Assembly (NCBI GenBank): GCA_905221605.1
Contig: CAJNDS010000690.1
Location: 24,132-88,131, forward strand
Direction of reading: 5' to 3'
Source of the DNA: Symbiodinium natans
Taxonomy: Eukaryota; Sar; Dinophyceae; Suessiales; Symbiodiniaceae
Length of the DNA: 64,000 nucleotides
The position numbers were made by a program, and so were the translations under genes. The notes under the pieces are model-generated. The model had not been told where the DNA came from and ran no database searches. It saw nothing but the letters and a program-made list of their open reading frames with translations. Shown piece after piece: positions 21,449 through 33,100 of the stretch (positions within the stretch are counted from its first letter, which is position 1; every line of letters begins with the position of its first letter).

Positions 21449-22660
21449 ATGTCTTTCATGCTTCCGCATCTTCACTCCGGCTGGGCTGTGGACCAGGCCA
21501 TCCTGAGCGCCTCGGCTTGGGCACGCCTTGGGTGGGGGGGGGGAGGGCGGGGGGCATCTTGGGAGGTTTGGCATCGCAATTGGATGCTGGGATTTCATTT
21601 TTCATGCATCTCATATTTGACTATGTTAGTGTGTGTGTGTCATAATATTACTACCTATCGTATCTTGTGCAATAGATATTATACATATAACCATATAGGT
21701 TCATCTTTTCATTACAGCCGTTCCCTTAGGAAGCTCCTAGGATCTCCGCAGCCCAGGTGAAGAGGAGCGTCTCGTCATCATCCGCTTCGGGCACGACTAT
21801 GATTCGGAGTGCATGAAGCCCCTTGGCAGTTCACAGTCCGAAGCCGGGCGTGCCCCTCCATCCCCAGCAGATCGATGGCTACATTCATGGCATGTGGAAC
21901 CAATACAACAGTTAGTGACTCTTGTTCAGACCTTTGCATTGGCTGCAAGGATGGACGAGATCCTGTACTCGGTAGCTGCAGCTCACCTGCAACGACAGCT
22001 AAAGCTGCCAGCTTCTCCGTGACTTGCAATCTTGAAAGGAGAAGATCAAGAGCTTTGCCATCATCTACCTTGTGGATGTGAAGGAGGTGCCAGACTTCAA
22101 CACCATGTACGAGTGCCGTGGCCAGTTGTTGAAGTGCTTGGTGTGGTGGATTGTGGTGGCCTTCTTCTGGATGGCCGCATCGCCAAGTGATACACCCAAA
22201 TCCATGTCCACCCAGGCTCTACGACCCCGTCACGGTCATGTTTTTCTTCCGCAACAAGCACATGATGATTGACTTGGGAACAGGCACGGCCGCCAACTTC
22301 CTGATCTGGCCTTCGGCTGTTTTTGATGGCGTACTGCTCCCAAGGAAACAACAACAAAGTGAACTGGGCCATGAATGACAAGCAGGCCTTCATGGTGCTT
22401 GCTCAGTTGAAGCTGCTGCATTCTGAGTACCCGTTTGACAACAGGAGTTCATTGACATCGTGGAGACGATCTATCGCGGTGCCCGCAAGGGAAGAGGTCT
22501 GGTGATGTCGCCCAAGGACGTGCCACCAACATCGCTTTCTAGGATTCGGCGAGTTTGTGCTGGGATAATTTACGCGCGTAGGCATGGAAGGTTATCCCTG
22601 CTGTATGTGTCCTAGCCACCAGCGCTTGCGCAGGACTACTGTACGAAGTACAGGTACTAA
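21449..22660 (+). CDS. DIM1: Dim1/Dib1 (TXNL4A) U5 snRNP thioredoxin-like protein, complete, 8 exons
   Basis: Exons 21449-21506, 21757-21817, 21950-21977, 22039-22112, 22216-22283, 22345-22385, 22445-22516 and 22634-22660 sum to 429 nt, that is 142 residues plus stop, exactly the length of the human protein. Hallmarks are MSFMLPHLHSGW at the start, VIIRFGHDYDSECMKMDE, YLVDVKEVPDFN, VMFFFRNKHMMIDLGTG, NNNKVNWAM, YRGARKGRGLV, and a YCTKYRY end. The family is an essential spliceosomal component of the U4/U6.U5 tri-snRNP, with a thioredoxin fold but no redox CxxC, as here. Donors are GC in five introns, GT in one (after 22112) and GA in the last (after 22516); acceptors are AG. Every splice restores frame, so the gene appears intact. 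Confidence 0.96.
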
Positions 22661-25600
22661 GCCACCGTCCGACGCTCCGCAGCAGAGATGATCAGAGCGA
22701 TAGCTGGTCACGAAATCGAGTGGAGCTAGGCTTGGGTTGTGTCAAGTTGTGGGGTGGGGGGGGGGGGTGAATACTACTGGGCTCTTTTTGGCCGGGGGAG
22801 TTTGCGATGTTGCTTCGAAGCTGTTTCTGTGGGCTCGAGGGTTGGGCGGAGAGGCTTTCCTGCGGAAGCATAGAGCCTGGCCTGCTGTGTGCAAGAGGGT
22901 CGAAATTCGAAACAAGTCCTGTCTGAGGCAGATCTGGAAGTTGAGAGGCATCAGAGCCGCCTCTCGACGAGGTATGTCTGTGGCCACAGGGGCTCAATCC
23001 ACTGCATGTTGCCGGGACTGATTGATTCCTAACATGAATGTACCGTGTACGTAACAAAACTTGTTGAGCACCGAAGTAGTGGATTCTTAGGTAGGGCCGT
23101 CGGGCCAGATGGGCCGGATGCATGCAGGCTTCTAGGCTCATAGGCTCATGAGCAGTCCGAATATGCTGCTGCGCCCACTTCCAGATTTGCCAAGAGCCAC
23201 ACCGAGGCCCAGGTGGATTTTGTGCCTTGTACTGTAAATCACTGTTCTTTCCGAATATCAGCTGCCCAAAGCCGCACAGGACAGAAGGTCCCACTTGAAT
23301 CTGACCGCGTGCTGCAAAAAAGGGGGCTGACCGAAGACTGGCCGCATTGACGAATGGATCTTCGCGGGCGCTGCCCTTCGAAGCCTTATAAGTTGAGTTG
23401 ACAGGCTTGCCGAACATGCCCCGCTGGAAGCCCTGTCGCTCCTTTTGCGTGCAGCAGCCTTGGAAACAGAGCATCACACACCATCACGAGCAGAATGCAC
23501 CCACAGCCCACAGCGTGTGTGTGGTGGCATTCTCATCAGCTACCCAGGCCCTAGCACTTCTCGAAAAGGTGCGCGTCTCGTTCATTATCTGGTACAACCC
23601 GTTCCGCTGTTGCTTTTGAAGTTTGGACCTGCTGCCTTTGGCCATCCATGCGCGACTGTGAAGCTGCTTTCGACATGCCGACATTTGACAACATATGAGG
23701 CTCTTAAAGTGTCCTTGGATGATGACCAGATGGGCGCACCCTTGCGGGGACCCCACACGGAAGTGCCGTTTGCATCAGCAGACTGCTGTAGACACAGACA
23801 CTTAAGCAGCATCCCATGGTGAACAACGCAAGGCGGGGCGACTTCTTTAGAACGTTGGCTTCTGCTGAAGAGGCGTGCAGCTTGAAACGGTGGTTGTTCA
23901 TACATGATTCCTCAAGTAAGACTATGACGATGACTCTTTCTTGCATGTCTTGTCACCTTGGTTGCCCTGCGAGCTCTTGAGGTCGAGAAGCAACTCAAGG
24001 CTGCAGCCTCCACAGAGTTCGGCACCTACAGTGGGCCAAGGTGGCATAGCTGGCCTCAATGCACAGTTCTGCGAGGTCAGCAGCGGCTCAGCCCAACCGT
24101 GCCATCTTCGAGCCGCTTCCTCAGCCTGGCAGTTATTATGATGATGATGATGATTATGATGTCCATTCTAGAAATCTTTATGTAAATGTAGACCTCAGAG
24201 ATCTTGCAGTTGCATCAGGCAAGTTCTAAGCGGAGAGTCGCAAGACGCCTGTCGACAGGTCTGCCGTGCAGCACGCGAAAGACGCTGCGGTGAGCTCCAA
24301 AGACAGAGAGGGATTTCATGGGTTTCTTCTGCCCACAAGCACTCGTCGCCCGCTGCCGAGGTAGTTCTTTCCAAGGGCCACGAGGCGCACCGAAGCCCCA
24401 GGGCAGATGAGTAGGTTTCGGGGTTTGGGGGATTTGGGGAGTACGGGTTTTACATCATAGCCAGGAGAGGTCTAGGGCATTAGGGGATTAGGGTTTAATT
24501 CGGGTGTAGGGGTGTGAATGTGCAAAAAGAAGGGTGTGAATGTGCAGTGAGTCACATGTTTCGCAATGCAAACAGATGCTTGCACCTGCAGCCGTTGTGA
24601 CAAAGAGAGCCGGGAAGGGTAGCCTCTCGCTGTTGACGTCGCTGTCCGCTGGACCAGGAATATGAACACGACGATGGGGTGGGGTTTTATGTGAAATATC
24701 TGTGTGTGTACACAAATTAAATGTTAGCTGTACTGATGTGGTATCTTGAATGATACGTAGCTTCATATGCAGTTTCTTTTTACATGTACGCAAGTATATA
24801 TATATGTATATATATATGCATGCGGGGTATACGTGCTGGTTGAGGAAGGTCTCTCAGGAAGTAGTGCGACTTTGTTGGGCAGAAGATCAGGGGAGAGATG
24901 GGCAGCTGAGGTCATGGCAACAATTGGCCCCATATCACCACAACACGCAGGTCGCCCTGCTTTGCTTAGGATGGAGTCCAGGGGCACCAATCGCATGCGC
25001 CATTGCTCTGACTACACTGGCACTCTTTCCGTGGCTCTTTTGCCATGGTCCAAATCAAACCCAGGGGGCCGCAGGAGATAATGTTCAAAAGCAGCAGTTG
25101 CTCGGAATGTGCCAGGCTACCAAATAGAAGAGCTGGACGTGGAGTCGCGTGGTGTCTTGGCTGCTAAGGCAAAGTGATTGTGCATGGTTGTGTTCTGATG
25201 TGTTCAGCGCGCGTGCCATCCACAAGCTTGTCTACGTAGATACAGGCTCCACATGGCTTCAGAAAGCACATTACATTGCGCTCTGAAACCGTAACCGGAT
25301 GCTGGAGCGGGTCCATAGCACGACACTTGACCACGGCGGCTTCTAGATGAACTGCGGCATTGAGGTGAGAATGGAGGGACTAGCGATGACGTCGAAGTAA
25401 GTGGAGACGACTCCAGCGAAGCCTCAGACATAGCACCTCGGCAAATGGGCCTCAGAATCAGTTGATTGCGACGGTCGTCCCGTGGCCCGCCGTTTGTCAC
25501 GCCAGCTGGAACCAGGTCGCGGACATCGAGAGTATGTGCAGCGGAATGCTGCATCCTGACGACAGCAGCTTTCTGGCATTTGGTTCCGAAGGTTCTAGCC

Positions 25601-26912
25601 TAGAGGCCTACAGAGCCTCTAGGCGCTAAATACAAGCGCGACGCGACCTGGCGAATCCTGGCAAGCCTGTTCGTTCCGCGTTGCCTTGTTGACTCCTCTG
25701 ATTATAATTAAGGCATGCACAAGCCCCCGAGCTGCAATTGGCGGCAATTGTTTGCTTGTTGCGCAACGTCGAGGTCAGCTTGCCTACAGGAATGCGTCAT
25801 GTCGACTTGCTGTAGCTGGTATTAAGGTACTGGTACGAAACCACTGTGCGGCTGAGATGTATCTTCTTCGTGTGCCTGATCTGAAGACCAGAAGTCTCCG
25901 GACCCTTGTTGTCAAAACACTGGGCTGCTGCCCTTGATTGAAGTCTTCAAAGGTTTTTCTCTTTGGCGATGGTGCTGGCTATTGCCCTGGGCGCCACGAC
26001 CGAGTGTTTCTTCGCCTTGCTCGCCACCCCACCGTCGCAGGCACAACGTGATCACATGGTTCTTGCTTGTGTTCGGTTTTGGGACTTCTTTGGATTCTCT
26101 GAGCCAAGTAGATGCCAAGCCTTGCACCCCCGGACCTCGCAGGGTTTGACGCCTGGAGACACTCGGCTGCCGGGTTCGGGCTGGGATGAGAGCTTGTGAA
26201 CTTGCATGCCCAGCACGACTCTTCGATTTGTTGATGGCATGTTCAGAAGCCGCACCATGTGTCGAAGAGAGCGCTTCGATTGAGGTAGTAATCGGCTGCG
26301 TGAGACATGACTGCAACGAGGGCATTTCTCTTTCTCTCTCTCTTTCTCAGACCAGTCGGGTCTCACCATTCCTAGATTCCAGATGCAGTGAGACAATCCC
26401 TGCGTTTTGGCGACAAGGGTGGTTCCGGTCCTTTTGCTGGCCTGTGCAATTTACGTGGACGAGTGCATAGATATGGGGCCGCTTGGCCGAAATCTTGCAC
26501 GTAGAAAAGTTGAGAACCTGTCAGTATGATGGCCCTGCAAGCCAGAGACGTTTCAAAGTTATGAAATCCTGCTTGACAGCCGTCTGCTTGCAAGAGGTGT
26601 TCATGTATACTTGTGGAATTCGGATTAAGAAGGCACGGCCTCCGTCACCGCGATTAGACGCTGAGAAGCTGTCTTGTGTCTGGAGTTTCATGTGCCAACG
26701 CTGTATCCCACTTGTGGGATGTGTCACGTGGAGCGGAGCATCAGTGAGTCGAAAGCAATAAAGCTCAGGCTGGATGCCGCCGACCGGCCTTCGTTTGGGC
26801 TGTTCAGGCGCGCCTCACTGGTGCTGGATGGGGAGTGAAGGTTCGGATGTCTTGGGAATCCTTCAAAGAGAATGACGGCCACACTTCGCTGAACCCATGC
26901 TGCATGACAATG
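22661..26912. other. No recognised gene up to the retrotransposon
   Basis: Contains a G tract (22753-22768), TG/TA microsatellites (24795-24820), a TTTGGGG-like patch (24412-24450), and short codon-like stretches such as 23956-24060 (+), 24930-25080 (+, hydrophobic) and 25960-26020 (+, hydrophobic). None could be tied to a family or to consistent splicing. Unspliced ORFs here are not convincing. Confidence 0.35.
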
Positions 26913-27135
26913 TGCAGCGGGGGTAGCTGCAATGGAGCGTATCGGGCTTCCACACAAAGGTTTCAGCGGTTCAACCAAACCAGCAGACGTGCACAACGCA
27001 CGGGATGTTTTCACGGTGCTCCACGCACGCGTAACGATGGCTCGGTTCAGCCAACATCCAAAAGGGGCCCCTTCAGATGAGCCTATAGCAACGAGCATGC
27101 TGCTGATCAACCAGACCTAAATCATACCTGTTGCA
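26913..27135 (-). repeat. 3' LTR (223 bp)
   Basis: Same sequence as 35568-35790, with TG and CA ends. The polyprotein frame runs 63 nt into this LTR before stopping. A weak purine-rich GGGGTTGG lies immediately outside it at about 27136-27143 and may be part of the polypurine tract. Confidence 0.95.
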
Positions 27136-30100
27136 CCAACCCCAAAAAAGGTCAGCAGCATCACAGGTTGCATCGTCAAGAGGGGCCGCTAAGTGCTTTT
27201 GCACTGTTCCTACAGCAGAGCGTCCAGCACGTTTGCTCTTCTTAGCAGACGTGAATGAGGGGTCGTACTTTATACACCAATGCCCTGTTCTCAGGAACTG
27301 TAGCAAACCTTCACGGCAATCAGCTCGCTTCTTCGTGAGGGCGTCCGCCAAGTCGTAGTCGCTTGCCAGCCATCTCAATTCGCAGGCTGCACGTTGGAGA
27401 TTTCCACGAAGTTGGAAAGCTTGCAATGCCGCTCTCATGTTTGACAGTCCCAGCAATGGGCTCTCATTCACCTCCACCGCATCGTAACCGCCCTTGCTGT
27501 CGGTGCACAGGATGCCCTTGATGCCCAAGATCTGCTTCTCCACGACTTCCACGAGATCTTGCCGTAGGGGACGTTCAGCATCTGGTCCTGCTGCACCATG
27601 AAGTTCAGACCACAAGAGCCTTGCTCGGAAATTGTGGTCCTCCGCCTCCAAGATGGACTGGACCTCTGCATCGTTGCTCCCGATGGCCTTCCGCTTCAGT
27701 TTCCATGTTCGCCACCCAATCAGGGACATGGGGCACACACATCCAGTGACGCTCTCTGGGCCGGAGATGAGGGTCACCAATCCACCCGTTGAGTCTCCCT
27801 TTGGCCGATTCGCATGCGCCTGGTCGCCCATGGATATGAAGACCACATCACGCCAGTGCTTTGCCTTCGGAAACTTCTGAAACGTCAAGGTGAAGGGCTC
27901 GTTCCGAGTCTCGGAGATCAGCTGCTGAATCTCCCTCGCGGTCTCCATGGTTCCATGCGTCACCAGATCTGTCAACAGCAGATTGCATCGTGCACATACT
28001 TGAGGTTGCGATTGCACGGCCACCCATTGTAGCGCGCCCAGAGATGCCCTGCAAGCCTCTATGTCCTTCTTGCAGAGAACCTCGTTGGAACGTAGACGAT
28101 CCGGTTCGATGTCCACATCCATGAGGCCTTCGATGTAGTAGCCTTGATCCACCACAATCTTATTGAAGCCGTTCTCGTCTTTCTTGGTGGTGACGTCGGT
28201 GCCAGCATGGCGATACGATCCTGTTTTGGTCATTCCCCACTTGTAGGCCTTGTTGATCTTCTCCTTAATCTCCAGCCATTCAGGGGAGTTGTCGCCAATA
28301 CGATGGAAATCATCAACATGTCCGCCCATGGCGCCGATCACTTTGGCATGTTCTCCATCGCGGTGTAGTTTTGACAACCATATCCACAGGCACCGTTCTC
28401 CAAGGACAGGCTGAGCACCCAGGCTGACCAACATCTTGTGCAATGACAGCCATAACCCCCTCGGCGCCGTCGTGCTGCCATAGATGTTCCGAAGTACGCG
28501 CATCACGCCCTCGGACCCAATACCCAAAGCATCTCTGAGTTCTTGAACACCAGTCGTCCACAACTCCTGATCGGCCTCGGTGGGTTGAGTCTGGAGGAAA
28601 GCCGTCGCCAGGTCCAAGCCTTCTAGGTCCCACTGCGAGTCTGCTGCCATAGCATACAGGAGATTCCTTCCCAGCATGGACTGCACAGGGCTCGCAGTCT
28701 TGAATGTGGGATCCAGCAAACTGGGATGTTGAAATCCAAGAAGAACAATCCTGGCCTTGGCCTTCTTCAACCCATCACTGGTATGCACCGACTGTGGGTT
28801 CTCGTGACTGTCGCGTACTGCTTCTTCTTGGTCTTCAGGTGGCACCAGCTTCCATGTCAGGACCCATCGTGCCTTGACTATCCTCTTGGAATCCACCGCT
28901 CGGCGCACCTCCTCGTCGTTCAAGCACTTGCGCACTGCCTCATTCTGGATGAACGACGATACTTCCTTGGTTTTGGCTCGGTTGAACAACTTCTTCTCCC
29001 CTTCAGGCAATCGAGCCATCACCACCTCTGAATCCTTCATCTTCTTCACTAGGTACATCACGGGATCACGCTCCAGGAACCTGCGTTGCCGGTTCGACTG
29101 CGGTGGTTCAAGATCGAATTCAATCTTCATGAACTCTTCGGTTTCCTGGAAGGCCGAGAAGATGTCGATGGTGTCTTGGGGCTCCTCGGTTGCGGTGTAG
29201 AGCTCTTCCACCCATGTGAGTTCGGCTTTATGCTTCTTTGGCTCCGAGCCCTCGTAGTCGTTGACGGTCTCTTCCAAAGGTCGTGTTGGGGTAGTAGATG
29301 ACGTAGCCGCTGGGGTTGTACCCCCTTCTGCGGATGAAGAAGCCGTGATCGTAGTTTTTCGAGAGACCCTTCTCGTCGGCATCACTAAGGTACTGGAATC
29401 CGGAGCCCTGGGTAGTTCCGGCAGTTCCACTTCATCTTCTTGTGGAGCCTGGTCGACAATGTCATGATACTCGCGGCGAGGTAGAACATCAGCCAGCGTT
29501 CTCCACGTGGATGATCGATCCTCCCCGGAGGTCTCATACTGGAAGCGCTCCGTCTCAGTCACTGGCCTCACCGAGTGCACTGAGCACCTCAGCAATTGTG
29601 ATCCCACCAGGACCCAGACTACATGTCGACGATCATCGGAGGGATCTTGGTGAGGTAGTACTTCATGGAACACCACTCTGCCAGGTCCTATCCAGTGGGG
29701 CCTTCCCGATTTCTTGAAGCCTCCCCTTGGCCCCTTGAACTGGTGTTGAGGCCAAACCTTGCGCCACACCTTCACCAGGTCCATGGGAGCAAACTGTCGT
29801 ACAGGTTGCCTCACCGTTGTGTTGCCAAGCTTGGAGAGCACACGCTTTGCCCTCGAACTCCTCGCAATCTCCTCCGCCTTGCGGCGCGCTTGCACAAGCC
29901 TGACAAACTCATCCTGGTAGTTGGCGGTCTCGAAGGTCCGAACGTCTTCGTCCGTCAGGGAGTATTCCCGGCCAAAAGCCCACTGGTATGAGGTGAATCC
30001 AGCGGTGTACTCCGTCGCATTCAATGCCGAGGCAGCGAGGATCAACGTCAACTGCAAGGCCTGTTCTTGATCCTCCAGGTAAATGGCCGACGCAGTCATC

Positions 30101-33100
30101 TTCAAGTCCTGGACACCAGCTTCCAAAGTGCCATGCGCCCATGGTTCCTTTTCTGCCACGTAGGAAAGCTGTATGTTCAGATTGCTGGCGTAGTCATGCA
30201 CCGCTTCAGACACGAAGCTCTTGGCGGCATCCAGGACCAGCACCTTCGGCTTTGGGAAGTTGGCGAGCCACTTGTCCGTGAAGCTACGAACAAAGTCCTC
30301 CCCAGATTCGGCTTTCATCTCCAGGAAGTCGTACACGAACAACGGCTGCACCACTCTCAACTTCGTCGCAAGGTCCATGAAGAGGAGAAACTTCACTTTC
30401 TTCTTGCCACCAGGTGGTATCCATTCGCCAGAATCCACGCCAACAGCTTCCCAAGCACCGTACATCGCATGTGTGGACGCTGGGGGTACCTGTCCACTGC
30501 TTGTTCCACCAACCTTGAGGCTTGCGCAAGAGGGGCAGTAGTGCTCAAGGGCTGCCTTCACTTTCCATTCGGGATGTCCAGCGTCCTTCACGATCTTCGC
30601 CAGGTTCCTATTGATCGGATGGCCCGCTGCCTTGTGGAACTTTGCAATCTGCGCCTGCCACTGCTCGCGAGCCGCTGTCGGAACTTCTTCGTCATCTTCA
30701 TCCTTGCTTCCCTGCTCTGGTTCTTTGATGTTCGTTGCGGCAGGGCACATCATCAAGCACTTGTCGTTGAGGGGAAATTGGAGTACATGACGAGGTAGCT
30801 CTGTTGTTGTGGTCTCAAGCGGAAAGCAAAGCTTCTTGAGCTGGCTCAGGTCCTCGGTTGACATTCTCGGCAGCAATCGGGTGGTGAAGGCGGTGATGGA
30901 TATCCGACATCCTGTCCACGCTTGGGTAGCGTGAGTGCAGCTTGGATCAAAAGCCACAAACTGACCGTTGAGCGGCACGACAAAGCCTGTCACCATCGAG
31001 CCGTTGGGCAGCTGTCGCTTGACGGCGGTATAGCCGCAAGGAGGTTGTCCCTCAAGCCAAACTCCTCCCTTGTCGAAATTGCCCAACCCGTGGATGTAGT
31101 TGGTCGAGTTCTTGAGGTTGTGGTGGTCTCGATGAGGACCGGTCTTGCCGTTCACGGTCAGGGATATACTGGACCAGGAAAGTCCCGGAAGCCAGTGTCG
31201 AAGATATGAATTGAGAAAACGGTTCAGTTCTGGGAATTTGAGTGAACTGCGAGTCACTCCAGAAAAGGCTCCATGGGAGTAAGCTCCCAAAAGAATACGG
31301 AAAGGAGGCTGTTGGGGCCATCTCGAATTAGCCCTCGTCTCTGCTGCAGCTTTCGCTGCAACCTCCATCACGATGTTTTCGCAGCTGTTCTTGTCAAATC
31401 GTTCTCGAAGTCGTGCTTCCCGGGCCAGCGCCTCCAAGCTGATCCGTTCCGACTCACACATCTGCATCTCGTACTCATCTGCGACATCCGTGGGTGGCTC
31501 CTGTTCGTCCCATTCACGGAGGATGAAGTTCGCCTCCTCATCATCATCACAATCAGATAAATGGGAAAGTTCATCGCGGCATTGGAGTAGATGAACATGT
31601 CGTACAGGAGCCGTGCGATCTCGCCAATGTCGCGCAATGGCCTGCACCATCCGCCATGGATAGTACGCAGTCTTCGAGGTTTCTGTTCCCTCGATGTGGC
31701 AGTGTTGTCCATGGTTTCCAGGACACACCTTGGCGCGGAAGTACTTGTGGAAGCCCTCGTCCGTGGTCTTGACCATCCACTGCTTCTTGATGAACTGCTG
31801 CGTCTGCTCGTTGCGAAGGCCATAGTTGCAGCCATCGATTCTGCATGACAACCACGGCACTCCCACCTCTTCCATGTGTTGCGCCAGGTCCTCCATGGGC
31901 ATTTGTCGCCATCCATAACATGGCCACGGCCACTCGAAGTAGATCATCACCTCGGGGTCTTCCTCAATCGTCTCCTTGATGAAGGCATTGGTCTCCCACA
32001 GCAACCGACGTTCCTTTCTGCGCGCGGCTTCCAATTTCACCTTCTTCTCCGGGGTGTTGTAGTTCACGGACGTCCACGCACACCACTTCGTGCAAGGAAG
32101 ACTGAACCACAGCCGTTTGGGACGTCGCTTCCGTCGTAGTTCACGAAGATGTTGCCAGGTCTCCGGCTGGTACAGGTCGTAGCCGTTGGTCAGATTCACG
32201 CGGTAGGCCTTGATGCCATGTTCCTCCGCCGCCATGCTCAGCCAACTGTGGGGAGCACAAGCGATCTCCCACAATCCGTCACGATCATGCTGATGCAATC
32301 CAACCAACAGGTTCATCGTGGTGGTCAGGAGGAGACCTGATAGTGCCATCACCTTCTTCCCGATGAAGTGCGGCAACTCCTTCACCGGCTCCTGTTTCGC
32401 TCCATCTACTCGCCGTAGGCCTCGTTCTCGTAGGCCGTCACCAGCTCCTCGTCGTCGTCCGGTACTTGCACTGCGTCCCATCCGGATGACGTTGCCGTGG
32501 GTGATGTTGGCACCGCTGTCGAGGGTGTCGCGGTGCTCATGTTCTTGACGTCCATGATGGCCTTGCGTAGCACCTCCTCTGCATTGATCTTGGCCAGCAT
32601 GTGACGACAGATCTGCGCGGTGGGCATGCAATCGCCCATCAGGGGCTGGAGCTCGGCCAACATCCGCTTGATCATTCCAGGGTTCTCCGCCATGGTGTGC
32701 TGCGCTGGAGATCCCTCTCGAGGCGTGTAGAGCATCCTCACATTGCACGTTGAGCACACTACCCATTCGCCGTGGGCATTCGCCTGGGGGGCACTTGCGG
32801 TGTGGCGTCCCATGCACGGCCACTGCTTGCGTTGAGCTCGCGGATCCCTGGGGTCCATCTTCATCACGCGGGTGCGATCTAGGGGCTTGACCTTGGTCTT
32901 CGCCTGCGCAGCCTTGGCCTTGGCCGCTGCCACCAACACGCTCTCCACCTCTGGGTCCACGGTCACGCGGCGGCTGGTCGCCATGAGGAAAAGTCCGCGA
33001 AGGGGAAGTTGAGGGTTCGACGGCGGCAACAGTATGCCTGCACATCTGAGCTGAAATCGCTGCTGTCGCGGTCCGAGAGTGATGGTACAACTGCCACATG

